Part shown: piece after piece, positions 8,621 to 18,800 of the stretch
Layout of the letters: each line of letters starts with the position of its first letter
Position numbering within the stretch: position 1 is the first letter of the stretch
Assembly (NCBI GenBank): GCA_946624065.1
Contig: CAMORT010000003.1
Location: 1-64,000, forward strand
DNA: 64,000 nt
Direction of reading: 5' to 3'
Origin: F23-D06 sp002392325
GTDB taxonomy: Bacteria > Bacteroidota > Bacteroidia > Bacteroidales > WCHB1-69
Translations under genes and position numbers: made by a program
The notes under the pieces: model-generated
Databases searched by the model: none
What the model was told of the DNA's origin: nothing
The model's input: only the letters and a program-made list of their open reading frames with translations

Positions 8621-8875
8621 ATGGAAAGAAATAACAGAAAAGTGAGAGAAGGCATCGTGGTCAGCGACAAGATGGAAAAATCCATCGTCGTGCTGGTTGA
8701 ACGCAAGATGAAACACCCCATCTACGGAAAGTTCCTGAAACGTTCCACCAAGTTCATGGCTCATGACGAGAAGAACGATTGCCATATCGGTGACAGAGTT
8801 AGAATTATGGAAACCAGACCTTTGAGCAAAAACAAGTGCTGGCGATTAGTAGAAATTATTGAAAGAGCTAAATAG
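8621..8875 (+). CDS. rpsQ: Ribosomal protein uS17
   Basis: An 84-residue OB-fold protein of the small subunit body that binds 16S rRNA early in assembly. The visible signature is KVREGIVVSDKMEKSIVVLVERKMKHPIYGKFLKRSTKFMAHDE, with GDRVRIMETRPLSKNKCWRLVEI at the end. It follows rpmC by 14 bp, and rplN starts 2 bp after its stop. Confidence 0.97.
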   Translation: MERNNRKVREGIVVSDKMEKSIVVLVERKMKHPIYGKFLKRSTKFMAHDEKNDCHIGDRVRIMETRPLSKNKCWRLVEIIERAK

Positions 8876-8877
8876 TT

Positions 8878-9246
8878 ATGATACAACAAGAATCAAGATT
8901 AGCAGTAGCAGACAACAGCGGTGCTAAGGAAGTCCTCTGCATCCGCGTTCTGGGCGGTACCAAAAAACGCTATGCAGGCGTGGGCGACAAGATTGTGGTC
9001 GCCATCAAGAGTGCCATCCCCTCCGGCCAAGTGAAAGCCGGTACAGTCTCCAAGGCAGTGGTTGTGCGCACCAAGAGACACGTGCGCCGCAACGACGGTT
9101 CCTACATCAAGTTTGATGACAATGCCGTTGTGCTCCTCACCGCCGCCGACGAACTCCGCGGTACCCGTATCTTCGGACCTGTCGCACGTGAGTTGCGTGA
9201 GAAACAGTTTATGAAGATCGTGTCTTTGGCTCCGGAAGTATTGTAG
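8878..9246 (+). CDS. rplN: Ribosomal protein uL14
   Basis: A 122-residue large-subunit protein at the intersubunit bridge. It begins MIQQESRLAVADNSGAKEVLCIRVLGG and contains the signature AVVVRTKRHVRRNDGSYIKFDDNAVVL and the C-terminal GTRIFGPVARELREKQFMKIVSLAPEVL. The length is the usual 122. A 65-bp gap separates it from rplX. Confidence 0.97.
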   Translation: MIQQESRLAVADNSGAKEVLCIRVLGGTKKRYAGVGDKIVVAIKSAIPSGQVKAGTVSKAVVVRTKRHVRRNDGSYIKFDDNAVVLLTAADELRGTRIFGPVARELREKQFMKIVSLAPEVL

Positions 9247-9311
9247 AAATTAATTCATAAAGATACAATTGACAAAGACCAATTGGCGAACATTAAAATT
9301 TTAAAAGAAAA

Positions 9312-9626
9312 ATGAAACTTAAAATCAAGAAAGGCGACATCGTAAAAGTCATCACCGGCGAGTATAAGGGTACTCAAGGCAAGGTCCTTGAAGTCCTGCC
9401 GAGTGCAAACAAGGCTTTGGTGGAGGGTTGCAACATGGTGTCCAAGAGCACCAAGCCCAACGCCAAGACCCCGAACGGTGGCATTATCAAGAAAGAGGCC
9501 CCTATCCACATTTCAAACCTTATGGTTGTTGACGCTAAAGGAAACGCTACCCGCGTTGGTAGAAGATTGAATGACAAAGGCAAATTAGTAAGATATTCTA
9601 AAAAATCTGGAGAGGAGATCAAATAA
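9312..9626 (+). CDS. rplX: Ribosomal protein uL24
   Basis: A 104-residue KOW-domain protein that starts 50S assembly. The KOW motif IKKGDIVKVITGEYKGTQGKVLEVLP is at residues 4-30, followed by VEGCNMVSKSTKP and HISNLMVVDAKGNATRVG. Its stop overlaps the start of rplE by 1 nt (TAATG), suggesting coupled translation. Confidence 0.96.
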   Translation: MKLKIKKGDIVKVITGEYKGTQGKVLEVLPSANKALVEGCNMVSKSTKPNAKTPNGGIIKKEAPIHISNLMVVDAKGNATRVGRRLNDKGKLVRYSKKSGEEIK

Positions 9627-10180
9627 TGTACACACCGAGATTCAAAGAGAAATACCAGAATGAGGTGCTTCCCGCCCTCAAGGAACAGTTCGGATTCAAA
9701 TCCGTTATGCGCGTTCCCCGTATCACTAAGATTTGCCTCAACCAAGGTTTGGGCAAGTTCGGCATCGCTGACAAGAAACTCATCGACGCCGGTGTTCAGG
9801 AGATGACCATGATCGCTGGCCAAAAGGCTGTTGCGACCAAGTCCAAAAAAGATATCTCCAACTTCAAATTGAGAAAAGGTATGCCGATCGGCGTCCGCGT
9901 GACCCTGCACGGCGACCGCATGTATGAATTCTTAGACAGATTGGTTTCTGTTTCCATTCCTCGTATCCGCGACTTCAGAGGCATCAGCGACAAGGGTTTC
10001 GACGGCAGAGGAAACTACACACTGGGTATTCCCGAGCAGATTATCTTCCCGGAAATCGATATCGACAAGGTGGCCAAAATCAACGGTATGGACATCACGT
10101 TCGTGACCACGGCCCAAAACGACAAGGAATGCCTTGCCTTATTGAAAGAATTTGGCTTACCATTTAAAAATCAGAAATAA
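9626..10180 (+). CDS. rplE: Ribosomal protein uL5
   Basis: uL5 binds 5S rRNA and forms a bridge to the small subunit. The 184-residue protein shows FGFKSVMRVPRITKICLNQGLGK (about 22-44), FKLRKGMPIGVRVTLHGDRMYEFLDRLVSVSIPRIRDFRG (about 80-120) and GIPEQIIFPEID. Length and order are standard; it overlaps rplX by 1 nt and precedes rpsN by 2 bp. Confidence 0.97.
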   Translation: MYTPRFKEKYQNEVLPALKEQFGFKSVMRVPRITKICLNQGLGKFGIADKKLIDAGVQEMTMIAGQKAVATKSKKDISNFKLRKGMPIGVRVTLHGDRMYEFLDRLVSVSIPRIRDFRGISDKGFDGRGNYTLGIPEQIIFPEIDIDKVAKINGMDITFVTTAQNDKECLALLKEFGLPFKNQK

Positions 10181-10182
10181 TT

Positions 10183-10482
10183 ATGGCTAAAGAATCCTTA
10201 AAAGCAAGAGAGATAAAAAGAGCAAAATTAGTTGCCAAATATAGTGCGAAACGCGCGGAACTTAAGAAAATCATGAAGGGTGACGACTATGACGCTAAAA
10301 GAGCCGCTGACATCGCCCTCCAGAAATTACCCCCCAACTCCAATCCTATCCGTATGCACAACCGCTGCAAACTGACCGGTCGTCCGAAAGGCTATATCCG
10401 TCAGTTCGGCCTCTCCCGTATCAATTTCAGAGAAATGGCCATGGCAGGCTTGTTGCCGGGTGTAAAGAAAGCTAGTTGGTAA
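10183..10482 (+). CDS. rpsN: Ribosomal protein uS14, zinc-free long form
   Basis: The 99-residue form without the CxxC zinc ribbon, as in most Bacteroidota. It carries KLPPNSNPIRMHNRCKLTGRPKGYIRQFGLSRINFREMAMAGLLPGVKKASW, the standard C-terminal half that binds the 16S rRNA 3' major domain. It lies between rplE and rpsH as expected. Confidence 0.96.
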   Translation: MAKESLKAREIKRAKLVAKYSAKRAELKKIMKGDDYDAKRAADIALQKLPPNSNPIRMHNRCKLTGRPKGYIRQFGLSRINFREMAMAGLLPGVKKASW

Positions 10483-10505
10483 AATTAAATTAGAAGTAAA
10501 AGATT

Positions 10506-10904
10506 ATGAATACCGATCCAATATCAGATTATTTGACTCGTTTGAGAAACGCTATCCGCGCGAATCACAAGGTGGTGGAAATCCCCGCCTCCAACGAGAA
10601 AAGAGCTATCACCAAGATACTCTTTGACAAAGGTTATATTCTCAATTACAAGTTCGTGGATGATGTGCACCCCAAGATGATCAAGATCGCCTTGAAGTAC
10701 CATCCCACAACGAAACAATCAGCCATTACGACGCTGCAACGCGCCAGCCGCCCTGGTCTTCGTAAATACGCTGGTGTGAACGAACTTCCTTCCGTGCTTA
10801 ACGGACTTGGCATTGCCATCGTCTCCACCTCCCGCGGTATGATGACCGACAAAGAGGCCAAGGCCCAGAATGTCGGCGGTGAAGTTATTTGTTACATTAG
10901 CTAA
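10506..10904 (+). CDS. rpsH: Ribosomal protein uS8
   Basis: A 132-residue primary 16S rRNA-binding protein, which in other bacteria is the translational repressor of the spc operon. It opens NTDPISDYLTRLRNAIRANHKVVEIPAS and ends with the signature GIAIVSTSRGMMTDKEAKAQNVGGEVICYIS. Length is standard. The following gene, rplF, has a clear Shine-Dalgarno sequence, unlike the rest of the block. Confidence 0.97.
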   Translation: MNTDPISDYLTRLRNAIRANHKVVEIPASNEKRAITKILFDKGYILNYKFVDDVHPKMIKIALKYHPTTKQSAITTLQRASRPGLRKYAGVNELPSVLNGLGIAIVSTSRGMMTDKEAKAQNVGGEVICYIS

Positions 10905-10905
10905 T

Positions 10906-10911
10906 AGGAGG
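10906..10911 (+). promoter_or_regulatory. Full Shine-Dalgarno sequence before rplF
   Basis: AGGAGG lies 7 nt before the rplF start codon. Ribosome binding sites of this strength are rare in Bacteroidota, and none of the other twelve ribosomal protein genes here has one. Confidence 0.7.
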
Positions 10912-10918
10912 AATTGAT

Positions 10919-11479
10919 ATGTCAAGAATAGGTAAATTACAAATTGCGATTCCCAGCGGAGTCGAAATCAAAAGAGATGAGAAGTCCAATGTCGTGACTG
11001 TAAAAGGTCCCAAGGGCGAACTCAAACAATATGTCGATCCTCGTATTGAAATGAACATCGAAGACGGTCATCTTCATCTGACTCGTCCTACCGATAACAA
11101 ACGCGACAAATCCATGCACGGCCTTTATAGAGCCCTCATCAACAATATGGTGACCGGCGTTTCTGAAGGATTCCAGATTAAGATGGAAGTGATTGGTGTA
11201 GGTTACAAAGCCGAAGCCAAAGGTGCCCACCAATTGGACATGGGTCTGGGTTACTCCCACAATATTCTGTTCGACTTCCCGGAGGAAATTTCTGTGGAGA
11301 CCATCAATGAGAAAGGTAAGAGCCCTATCATCATCCTGAAGAGCATTGACAAACAACTCCTCGGTTTGGTGGCCAAGAAAATCCGTTCCTATCGTAAACC
11401 TGAACCGTATAAAGGCAAAGGTATCCGCTTCGAAGGCGAATTTGTTAGAAAGAAAGCTGGTAAATCAGCAGAAAAATAA
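10919..11479 (+). CDS. rplF: Ribosomal protein uL6
   Basis: A 186-residue large-subunit protein near the factor-binding site. It begins MSRIGKLQIAIPSGVEIKR, contains VTVKGPKGEL (about 27-36), and carries the conserved C-terminal KIRSYRKPEPYKGKGIRFEGEFVRKKAGKSAEK. It is preceded by a full AGGAGG ribosome binding site at good spacing, which fixes the start. Confidence 0.97.
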   Translation: MSRIGKLQIAIPSGVEIKRDEKSNVVTVKGPKGELKQYVDPRIEMNIEDGHLHLTRPTDNKRDKSMHGLYRALINNMVTGVSEGFQIKMEVIGVGYKAEAKGAHQLDMGLGYSHNILFDFPEEISVETINEKGKSPIIILKSIDKQLLGLVAKKIRSYRKPEPYKGKGIRFEGEFVRKKAGKSAEK

Positions 11480-11497
11480 TCGTGTAAATTTGTTATT

Positions 11498-11857
11498 ATG
11501 GCATACAATAGAAAAGAATATAGAAGAAAAAGGATTAAAAACCGCGTGCGTAAAATCGTTAGCGGTACTCCTAATCGCCCCAGATTGTCCGTGTTCAGAA
11601 GTAACCGCGACATCTATGTTCAGCTGATTGACGATGTGGCAGGGGTAACCTTGGTTTCCGCATCCTCCAAACTGCCGAACATTGCAGAACAAAAAATCAC
11701 CAAATGCGAGAAGTCCGCTTTAGTAGGCAAGGAAATTGCCCAACGTGCTATCGCTGCCGGTATCAACGAGGTTGTTTTCGACCGTAACGGTTATTTGTAT
11801 CATGGTAGAATCAAATCTTTGGCTGAAGCAGCCAGAGAAGGTGGTCTTAAATTTTAA
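11498..11857 (+). CDS. rplR: Ribosomal protein uL18
   Basis: A 119-residue 5S rRNA-binding protein. The visible family features are the basic N-terminus MAYNRKEYRRKRIKNRVRKIVSGTPNRPRLSVFRSNRDIYVQLID and VVFDRNGYLYHGRIKSLAEAAREGGLKF at the end. It lies 18 bp after rplF and 11 bp before rpsE in normal order. Confidence 0.97.
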   Translation: MAYNRKEYRRKRIKNRVRKIVSGTPNRPRLSVFRSNRDIYVQLIDDVAGVTLVSASSKLPNIAEQKITKCEKSALVGKEIAQRAIAAGINEVVFDRNGYLYHGRIKSLAEAAREGGLKF

Positions 11858-11868
11858 AATCAAGACGT

Positions 11869-12387
11869 ATGGCTAACTTAAATATTAAGAAAGTAAAAGC
11901 AACTGACATCGAACTCAAAGAAAGAATGGTGGCAGTTAATCGTGTGACCAAAGTGACCAAGGGTGGTCGAATCTTCAGTTTCGCCGCTATCATGGTAGTC
12001 GGTAATGAGAATGGTATCGTGGGCTACGGCCTTGGTAAGGCTCGCGAAGTTTCCACAGCCATCTCTAAAGGTACGGAAGATGCGAAAAAGAACCTGATTC
12101 AAGTGCCTGTGCTGAAAGGTACGATCCCTCACGCTCAGGAAGGCAAGTACAGTGGAGCCACTGTCTTTATGAAACCTGCCGCCCCCGGTACTGGTGTTAT
12201 CGCCGGTGGTGCTATGCGTGCCGTGTTGGAAAGCGTTGGCGTTAAGAACGTGTTGGCAAAGTCCAAAGGTTCCTCTAACCCACACAGCGTTGTGAAGGCT
12301 ACTTTTGATGCCCTTTCCAAAATGCGCGATGCCTATACGGTGGCACAAGTTCGTGGTGTGGACCTTGACAAGGTATTCAGAGGCTAA
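11869..12387 (+). CDS. rpsE: Ribosomal protein uS5
   Basis: A 172-residue small-subunit protein involved in decoding fidelity and mRNA entry. It contains the dsRNA-binding-like domain with NRVTKVTKGGRIFSFAAIMVVGNENGIVGYGLGKAREVSTAI (about 24-65) and the C-terminal domain KAPAAPGTGVIAGG-like segment, here MKPAAPGTGVIAGGAMRAVLESVGVKNVLAKSKGSSNPHSVV. It is the last gene of the block: a terminator follows 26 bp after the stop, and rpmD, rplO and secY, which normally come next, are absent. Confidence 0.97.
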   Translation: MANLNIKKVKATDIELKERMVAVNRVTKVTKGGRIFSFAAIMVVGNENGIVGYGLGKAREVSTAISKGTEDAKKNLIQVPVLKGTIPHAQEGKYSGATVFMKPAAPGTGVIAGGAMRAVLESVGVKNVLAKSKGSSNPHSVVKATFDALSKMRDAYTVAQVRGVDLDKVFRG

Positions 12388-12413
12388 CATATTATATACT
12401 ATAACTATTTATA

Positions 12414-12442
12414 ATGACCGCAATCGCGGTCATTTTTTTTTG
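12414..12442 (+). terminator. Intrinsic terminator after rpsE
   Basis: An 8-bp perfect stem (ATGACCGC / GCGGTCAT) with loop AATC is followed by a run of nine or more T. It ends the ribosomal protein transcript and shows that the block is really truncated after rpsE rather than cut by the window. Confidence 0.88.
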
Positions 12443-12679
12443 TAATTATGGGTCTTGCCCCAGCTATGGTGTAGCTTCCGCTCAACGCTAATGCGACTTG
12501 CGGAATGGTGTGATGCCTATCTTTCTTCAAGTATTCTTTCGACACGAACACCATTCCGCCTTGAACATAGTAAACGGCGTTATTCCGATCAACAGAACGT
12601 CATGTTAGGTCAACTTCCATATTGGTGTTTTTTTATAATTTTTTATGAACATAAGCTTGTGAAAAGGAAAATAATTTTT
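12443..12679. other. Intergenic region with a 12-bp inverted repeat and a possible gene remnant
   Basis: No convincing gene is present. A perfect 12-bp inverted repeat lies at 12500-12511 and 12548-12559 (GCGGAATGGTGT and its complement) around a 36-nt loop. On the minus strand, 12405-12599 is open for 64 codons with protein-like text (for example GGMVFVSKEYLKKDRHH), but it has no upstream start beyond an internal ATG, and it runs through the rpsE terminator. It could be the end of a decayed gene; I do not recognise it. Confidence 0.35.
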
Positions 12680-12687
12680 TATTTTTG
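12657..12687 (+). promoter_or_regulatory. Promoter of the 2359-residue surface protein gene
   Basis: TTG at 12657-12659 and TATTTTTG at 12680-12687 are separated by 20 bp, matching the Bacteroidota promoter. The predicted leader is about 140 nt, longer than most in this window. Confidence 0.65.
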
Positions 12688-12833
12688 TTGCTGTCTTTCG
12701 TGCATGTTGCCACCAGCAGTTGGTCGTATCTTATAACGCTGCTAATTTGTATGGTCTCAAGAAATGGATAAAGGATAAATAGAACTAATAATCAGATATA
12801 TTTTCAATATAGTATAAACTAAATCTTATTATT

Positions 12834-15800
12834 ATGAAAAAAGTATTATTCCTTCTGATGCTTGTTTCCTTTGGCCTATCAGGTACATTGCAGGCACAAC
12901 AAACCATTACAATTGGTACGGGAACATCCACTGGGTATGTCACCCCGTTTAACTCTCTTTGGGGGTATTCTTTTGTTGAGCAGTTATACTATGCCAATGA
13001 AATTAGTGTTGCTGGCTACATAACGGAAGTCAGCTTTTATTACGATCATGGTGGTTCCCAGACGAATAATATTGAGCTGTTTATGAAAAATGTAAACAGA
13101 ACAACGTTCTCGTCTGATGCGGATTATGAATCTGTGACCCAGTCTGATCTTGTGTACTCGGGAACCTTTGTTATTCCCAATGATTCCGGTTGGGTGTCTA
13201 TTACATTAGATGTCCCTTTCTATTATGATGGCATAAGCAATCTCATGATTGCCATGCATGAGTTTACAAGCGGTTATTCATCCCGCTATTTCGCCTATAC
13301 CTCTACAACCAATGCGGTTCTTTCCTATCATAGTGACTCTGCCAATCCCGATCCCTATAATTTAGGCTCTTATTCCGGCAACAAGTACACCAGTGCAAAT
13401 AGGGCTAATGTCCGTCTTGAAATTACTCCAGCTCAACTTACTTGTCCGGCAACGGGTTCTCCTGTTGTCGATACTGTAGATGCCCATTCCGCTACATTGT
13501 TGTGGTCTCCTAATGGATCCGAAACCAGTTGGGATGTTTATTTGACTACTTCTGCGACTGATATTCCCGATTCTAACACGATTCCCACCGATTATGTTTA
13601 TGATACTTCTTACAGTGCGTCGAATCTGAACAGTTCCACGAAGTATTACTTTTATGTGCGTGCCAATTGCGGTGCTGGTGATGTTAGTTGGTGGAGAACC
13701 GTGAGTTTTAACACGCTTTGCGAAGCGTTGACTACATTGCCCTTGTTTGAAAACTTTGACAGTTGGCCGGGTGCTTCAAGTACATCCGTTTCAGTTAACA
13801 ACCTACCACATTGTTGGCATCATTTATCGGGTGCCTACAGCAGTTACGCTGGCTACCCGATTATATACAGCAGCAGTACTTATGCGGCCTCCGGCAGCAA
13901 TGCCATGCGTTTCTATACATCAACCACCACATCATATAGTTATGGTGATGAGTATGCCATATTACCTCGTGTTGATGTCACATATTATCCGATTAATACG
14001 CTTCAGATTACGATGGATGTGAGAAAGAACAGCACATCGTACACTGATTTCACGCTTTTTGTGGGTGTGATGAGTGATCCAACCGACCCGACAACTTTTG
14101 TGCCGGTTGATACTATTGTCAAATCCTCAACAAGTTATGAGGAATTTACCGTAATGTTTAATAATTATACTGGATTGGGTGAATATGTTGCCCTTTGTGC
14201 GCCGAAAGTCACATCATCAAATGTTAGTTACAATACGGGTTATGTGGACAACCTCGTGCTGGAACCCATCCCATCTTGTCTGAAACCGACAGGTGTGACG
14301 CTCTCCAACATTACCGCCACCAGTGTGGATGTGGATTGGACCCCGGGCGATTACGAGCCGGCATGGGAGATTGTGGTTGTGCCTGCGGGTACTCCCGTCA
14401 CCTCCGGCCTTGCCGAGTATGCCACAACGCATCCATACACCGTGGGCAATCTTGACGATAACACTCGGTACGACCTTTATGTGCGTGCGGATTGTGGTGG
14501 TGGAGACTACAGCTCATGGACACAACCCCAATCCTTCACAACAGATCCGTTGTGCACACCTCCCTCTAATCTGACAATTAGTCAGGTTGCGGGAACCTCC
14601 GCGCTGGTTTCATGGTCTCCTGCTCTTGTGGGCGCAACGAACTATACGGTGGAGTATTCTGAAGCGGGAATGGACATGTGGACTCCTGAAGTCGTGAATG
14701 GAACAAGCTACATGATTCCGTTCCTCAACCCGCAGACCTCATACGATGTGCGCGTGTATTCCAACTGCGACCTCAGTTCTGCGGATACATTGACCAGAAC
14801 ATTCAGTACGGGCTGTCTTTCAGGTGGTGATATGAATATAGGTGACGGCACGAACACCAGCACCTCCATTCCGTCCTATAGTTTTTACAAACACGGTTAT
14901 TCCCAGCAGATTTTCACGGCTAGCGAGTTGGGTGGTGCCAATACTTTTAATTCCATTTCATTCTATATGGTGAATCTGGCCCAGCAACGCAATTACAAGA
15001 TTTATCTGATGCACACAACGGCTACCACTTCGTCAGATTGGTTGCCCACAACGAATGCGCAATTGGTGTATTCCGGTCCGCAGACTCTGGTCGCTGATTC
15101 ATGGAATACATTCAATTTCTCCACGCCGTTTGTATATAACGGTGTTGATAATTTAGCGGTTATCGTAATAGATTCAAACTCCAGCTATTCCTCTGGAAAC
15201 AGTTGGCGAGTGCACAACGCCCCGGCTGGTACAGGAGCGACTAAATACACCTACAATGATGGCACTGCGTATAGCATCACGAGTGCGCCTACAACGACTA
15301 ACGGAGGTGCCTTGGCTGTCCGTAACAATGTGAAATTTGGCGGAGATTGTGACAGTCTGTCCACTTGTGTCAGACCGAATCTTTATATTGCCAGCAAGAC
15401 GGACGAGAGTATTACCATAGATTGGGCTCCCGGTTATATGGAAAGTTCCTGGGATTTGGAATACAGCACGGATGACACCACTTGGGTGTCTCTGGGATCT
15501 CTGTCGAGCGCACCTTACACATTGGACAACCTGAATGCGAACACTGTGTATTATATCCGCATCCGCTCCAATTGCGGTAGTGATTACAGCGATTGGGTAA
15601 AGATTCATGAACGTACCGAATGCGGTTATGTCAACATTCCTCTGATGGAAGGTTTTGAGTCTGCACCAGGCAGCGGTTCTGGCAATATGATCACCTGCTG
15701 GTCAACCAATTCCAACTATACTTCAACCCATTATCCCTATACCTCTAGCAGCCAGCACCACAATGGCACCTATAGTGTGTATTTCTATGCTGGTTCCTCC

Positions 15801-18800
15801 TACTATTCCTATTTGATTACGCCTCGTTTCGATGACAATGTCATGATGAACAACTTGGAAGTATCCTTCTGGGCCTATAAGACCTCGTCCACTTATTACA
15901 TCCAGGTGGGTGTGATGAGCAACCCGGAAGATCCGAGCACATTCGTCCAGATTGGCCAGTTCTCGCCGTCTGCGACCAGCGTTTGGGAACTCTTCGAGGT
16001 GACCACCGCCTCTTATACGGGCGACGGCCATTACATTGCATTCAGATTGCCGAGTGATACCACGAATTACATGTATATTGATGACATTAATATTGATGCG
16101 ATTCCTACCTGTCAGCATGTTACCAACATCCATGTGGATGGCACCACGCTTACGGGTGTGTCTGCAGATATCCTTTGGACGCCAGGCGGTACAGAAAGCG
16201 AATGGGAATATGTGGTTGCACCCGCTAACACGGTGACGAATCCCGAAAACGAGCTCTCCAATACGGTTTATACGGCAGTGGCTCCTCTCACAGGCCTTGT
16301 TGCCAACACATCGTATGACATTTTTGTGCGTGCGAACTGTGCTCCTGGTGATAACAGCCGATGGGAAATGTACACCTTCAGAACCGCCTGCGATGCTATC
16401 ACCGCTTTGCCTTTCGTGGATAATTTTGATTCTTATGGCATCGGTTCGGGTGTTTGGATACCTTGTTGGAAAAAATTCAGAACCTATACATTATCCACCA
16501 CTTTGCCTTATGTGAGTGGCAATAATTGGGGAGGTACTGCCGGTGCTGACGGTTCTGTGGGTTATCTCTACTTCTATACGGCCACATCCGGAACCTACAC
16601 GATGGCTGTTACACCCTCATTTGATCCTTCTATTCCAATCAACACATTGCGTGCCAAATTCAAATACAAAAGACACAATAGCAATGACGAGGTGATTGTG
16701 GGTGTGATTAGCGATATCACCGATAGCACGACCTTTGTTCCCGTGGATACGATTACGGTATCTACCACCGATACTTGGACCGACACCCATGTTGACTTTT
16801 CTTCCTATACCGGAACGGGTACTTATATCGCATTCATGTGTATGTATCATAATAACAACACCTATTCCATGATTGACAATCTCAGCATCAATACCCTTCC
16901 CAACTGTCTTGAACCGAATGGCTTTATGGTTAGTTCTCTGGATGAGACCTCTGTTTCCCTCACTTGGAATGCCGGAAACGAAAACGAATGGGAGTTGTAT
17001 GTTGTGCCTACAGGATCCACTTTGGAAAATGTTACTCCAATTACGCTTTATGACACCTCATATACTGTTACGGGTTTGAACTCAAACACCTCGTATGATG
17101 CATATTTGCGTGCTGTTTGTGCCGGTTCCGGATATAGTGACTACTCCATAACTTACTTCACTACAACATGTGCTGCGATGGATAGTCTGCCGTTTGTTGA
17201 GAACTTCGATAGCCATACGGGCTCCACATCCGGAACCACCAACAATTTGCCGTCCTGCTGGAACAATATTTCCGGTTCGTATAGCAGTTATGCCGGTTAT
17301 CCGATTATCTACAACAGCAGTTCATCTGCCGCTTCCGGCAGTAATTCAATGCGTTTCTACACAGGGACCACAACGTCTTATGCATATGGGGATGAATATG
17401 CAATTTTGCCTCCTATTGACGTAATGATGTATCCGATCAATACACTTCAACTTACGATGGATGTGAGAAAGGGCAGCACCTCATACACCGACTTTACCCT
17501 CATTGTGGGTGTGATGAGCAATCCGTCCGATGCAAACACTTTTGTGCCGGTAGATACGATTGTCAGGCCCGATGCCACTTACGATGAATACACCGTGTAT
17601 TTCTCCAACTATACGGGCACGGGTAATTTCATAGCCCTTTGCGCACCGAAAAACACACAGAATAATGTGGCATATAATACGGGTTATGTGGATAATATTG
17701 TGGTTGATGTGATACCCAGCTGTCCGCGTCCAAACGACCTTACGGTTACGGGAATCACCAGCAATACCATCGATTTGTCATGGACAGATTATAGCTCTGG
17801 AGCTGCTTCCTCATGGACTGTTGAGTATGGCACTCCGGGATTCACGCCAGGAACCTATGCGGGAACCATCCTGCAAGCCAACACGAACTCCATCACGCTT
17901 CCCAACCTCACGGCTAACACATCCTACGAGATTTATGTGATGGCGGATTGCGGTATGGGTGACCAAAGCACTTGGTCTAATCCTCTTGTTGTGACAACCA
18001 GTTGTGACCTGTTGACCACACTGCCGTTTACGGAGAATTTTGACTCCTATACGGCCTATACTAGCACATCAGCGTCCACAAGCAACCTGCCTAATTGTTG
18101 GAATAACCTGTCCGGTTCGTATAGCAGCTATGCCGGTTATCCCATCATTTATTATAGTTCCAGTACCAATTATGCGTCCTCTGCGCCTAACGCTATGCGT
18201 TTCTATTCAGGTACAACAACATCTTATAACTATGGTGATGAATATGCTATTCTTCCTCCGGTTGATCAGACACTCTATCCGATCAATACGCTTCAACTTA
18301 CGATAGATGTGAGAAAGGGCAGCACCTCATACGCGGACTTCACTCTCTTTGTGGGTGTGATGACGAATCCGCAAGATGCGAGCACTTTTGTGGCAGTGGA
18401 TACGATTGTCCAACCTAATGCCACCTATTCTGAATACACCGTGTACTTTACAAATTACACTGGATCTGGCAACTTCATTGCCCTTAAGGCACCCAGACAC
18501 ACGCCTACAAATGTGAGTTATAATACGGGTTATGTGGATAATATTTATCTGGAAGAGATACCTTCCTGCCCTCGTCCGAATGGATTGCATGTGGATGCCG
18601 TTACGAATTCCAGCATAACTTTAAGTTGGAACGAAATTGGTTCCGCCAATAGCTGGGAAATCGAATATGGTGCTCCCGGTTTCACTTTGGGCAGTGGTAC
18701 CACGGTACAGGCCACCTCAAATCCGATGACGGTTACAGGACTTCAATCATCATCCAACTATGAGTTCTATGTCCGTTCCGTATGTTCCGCAACGGACATG

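Noticed and set aside
12455..12736. Plus-strand protein gene after rpsE
   Set aside because: The frame has Cys/Trp/Phe-rich, non-protein-like text, overlaps an inverted repeat and the promoter of the next gene, and has no homology that I recognise.
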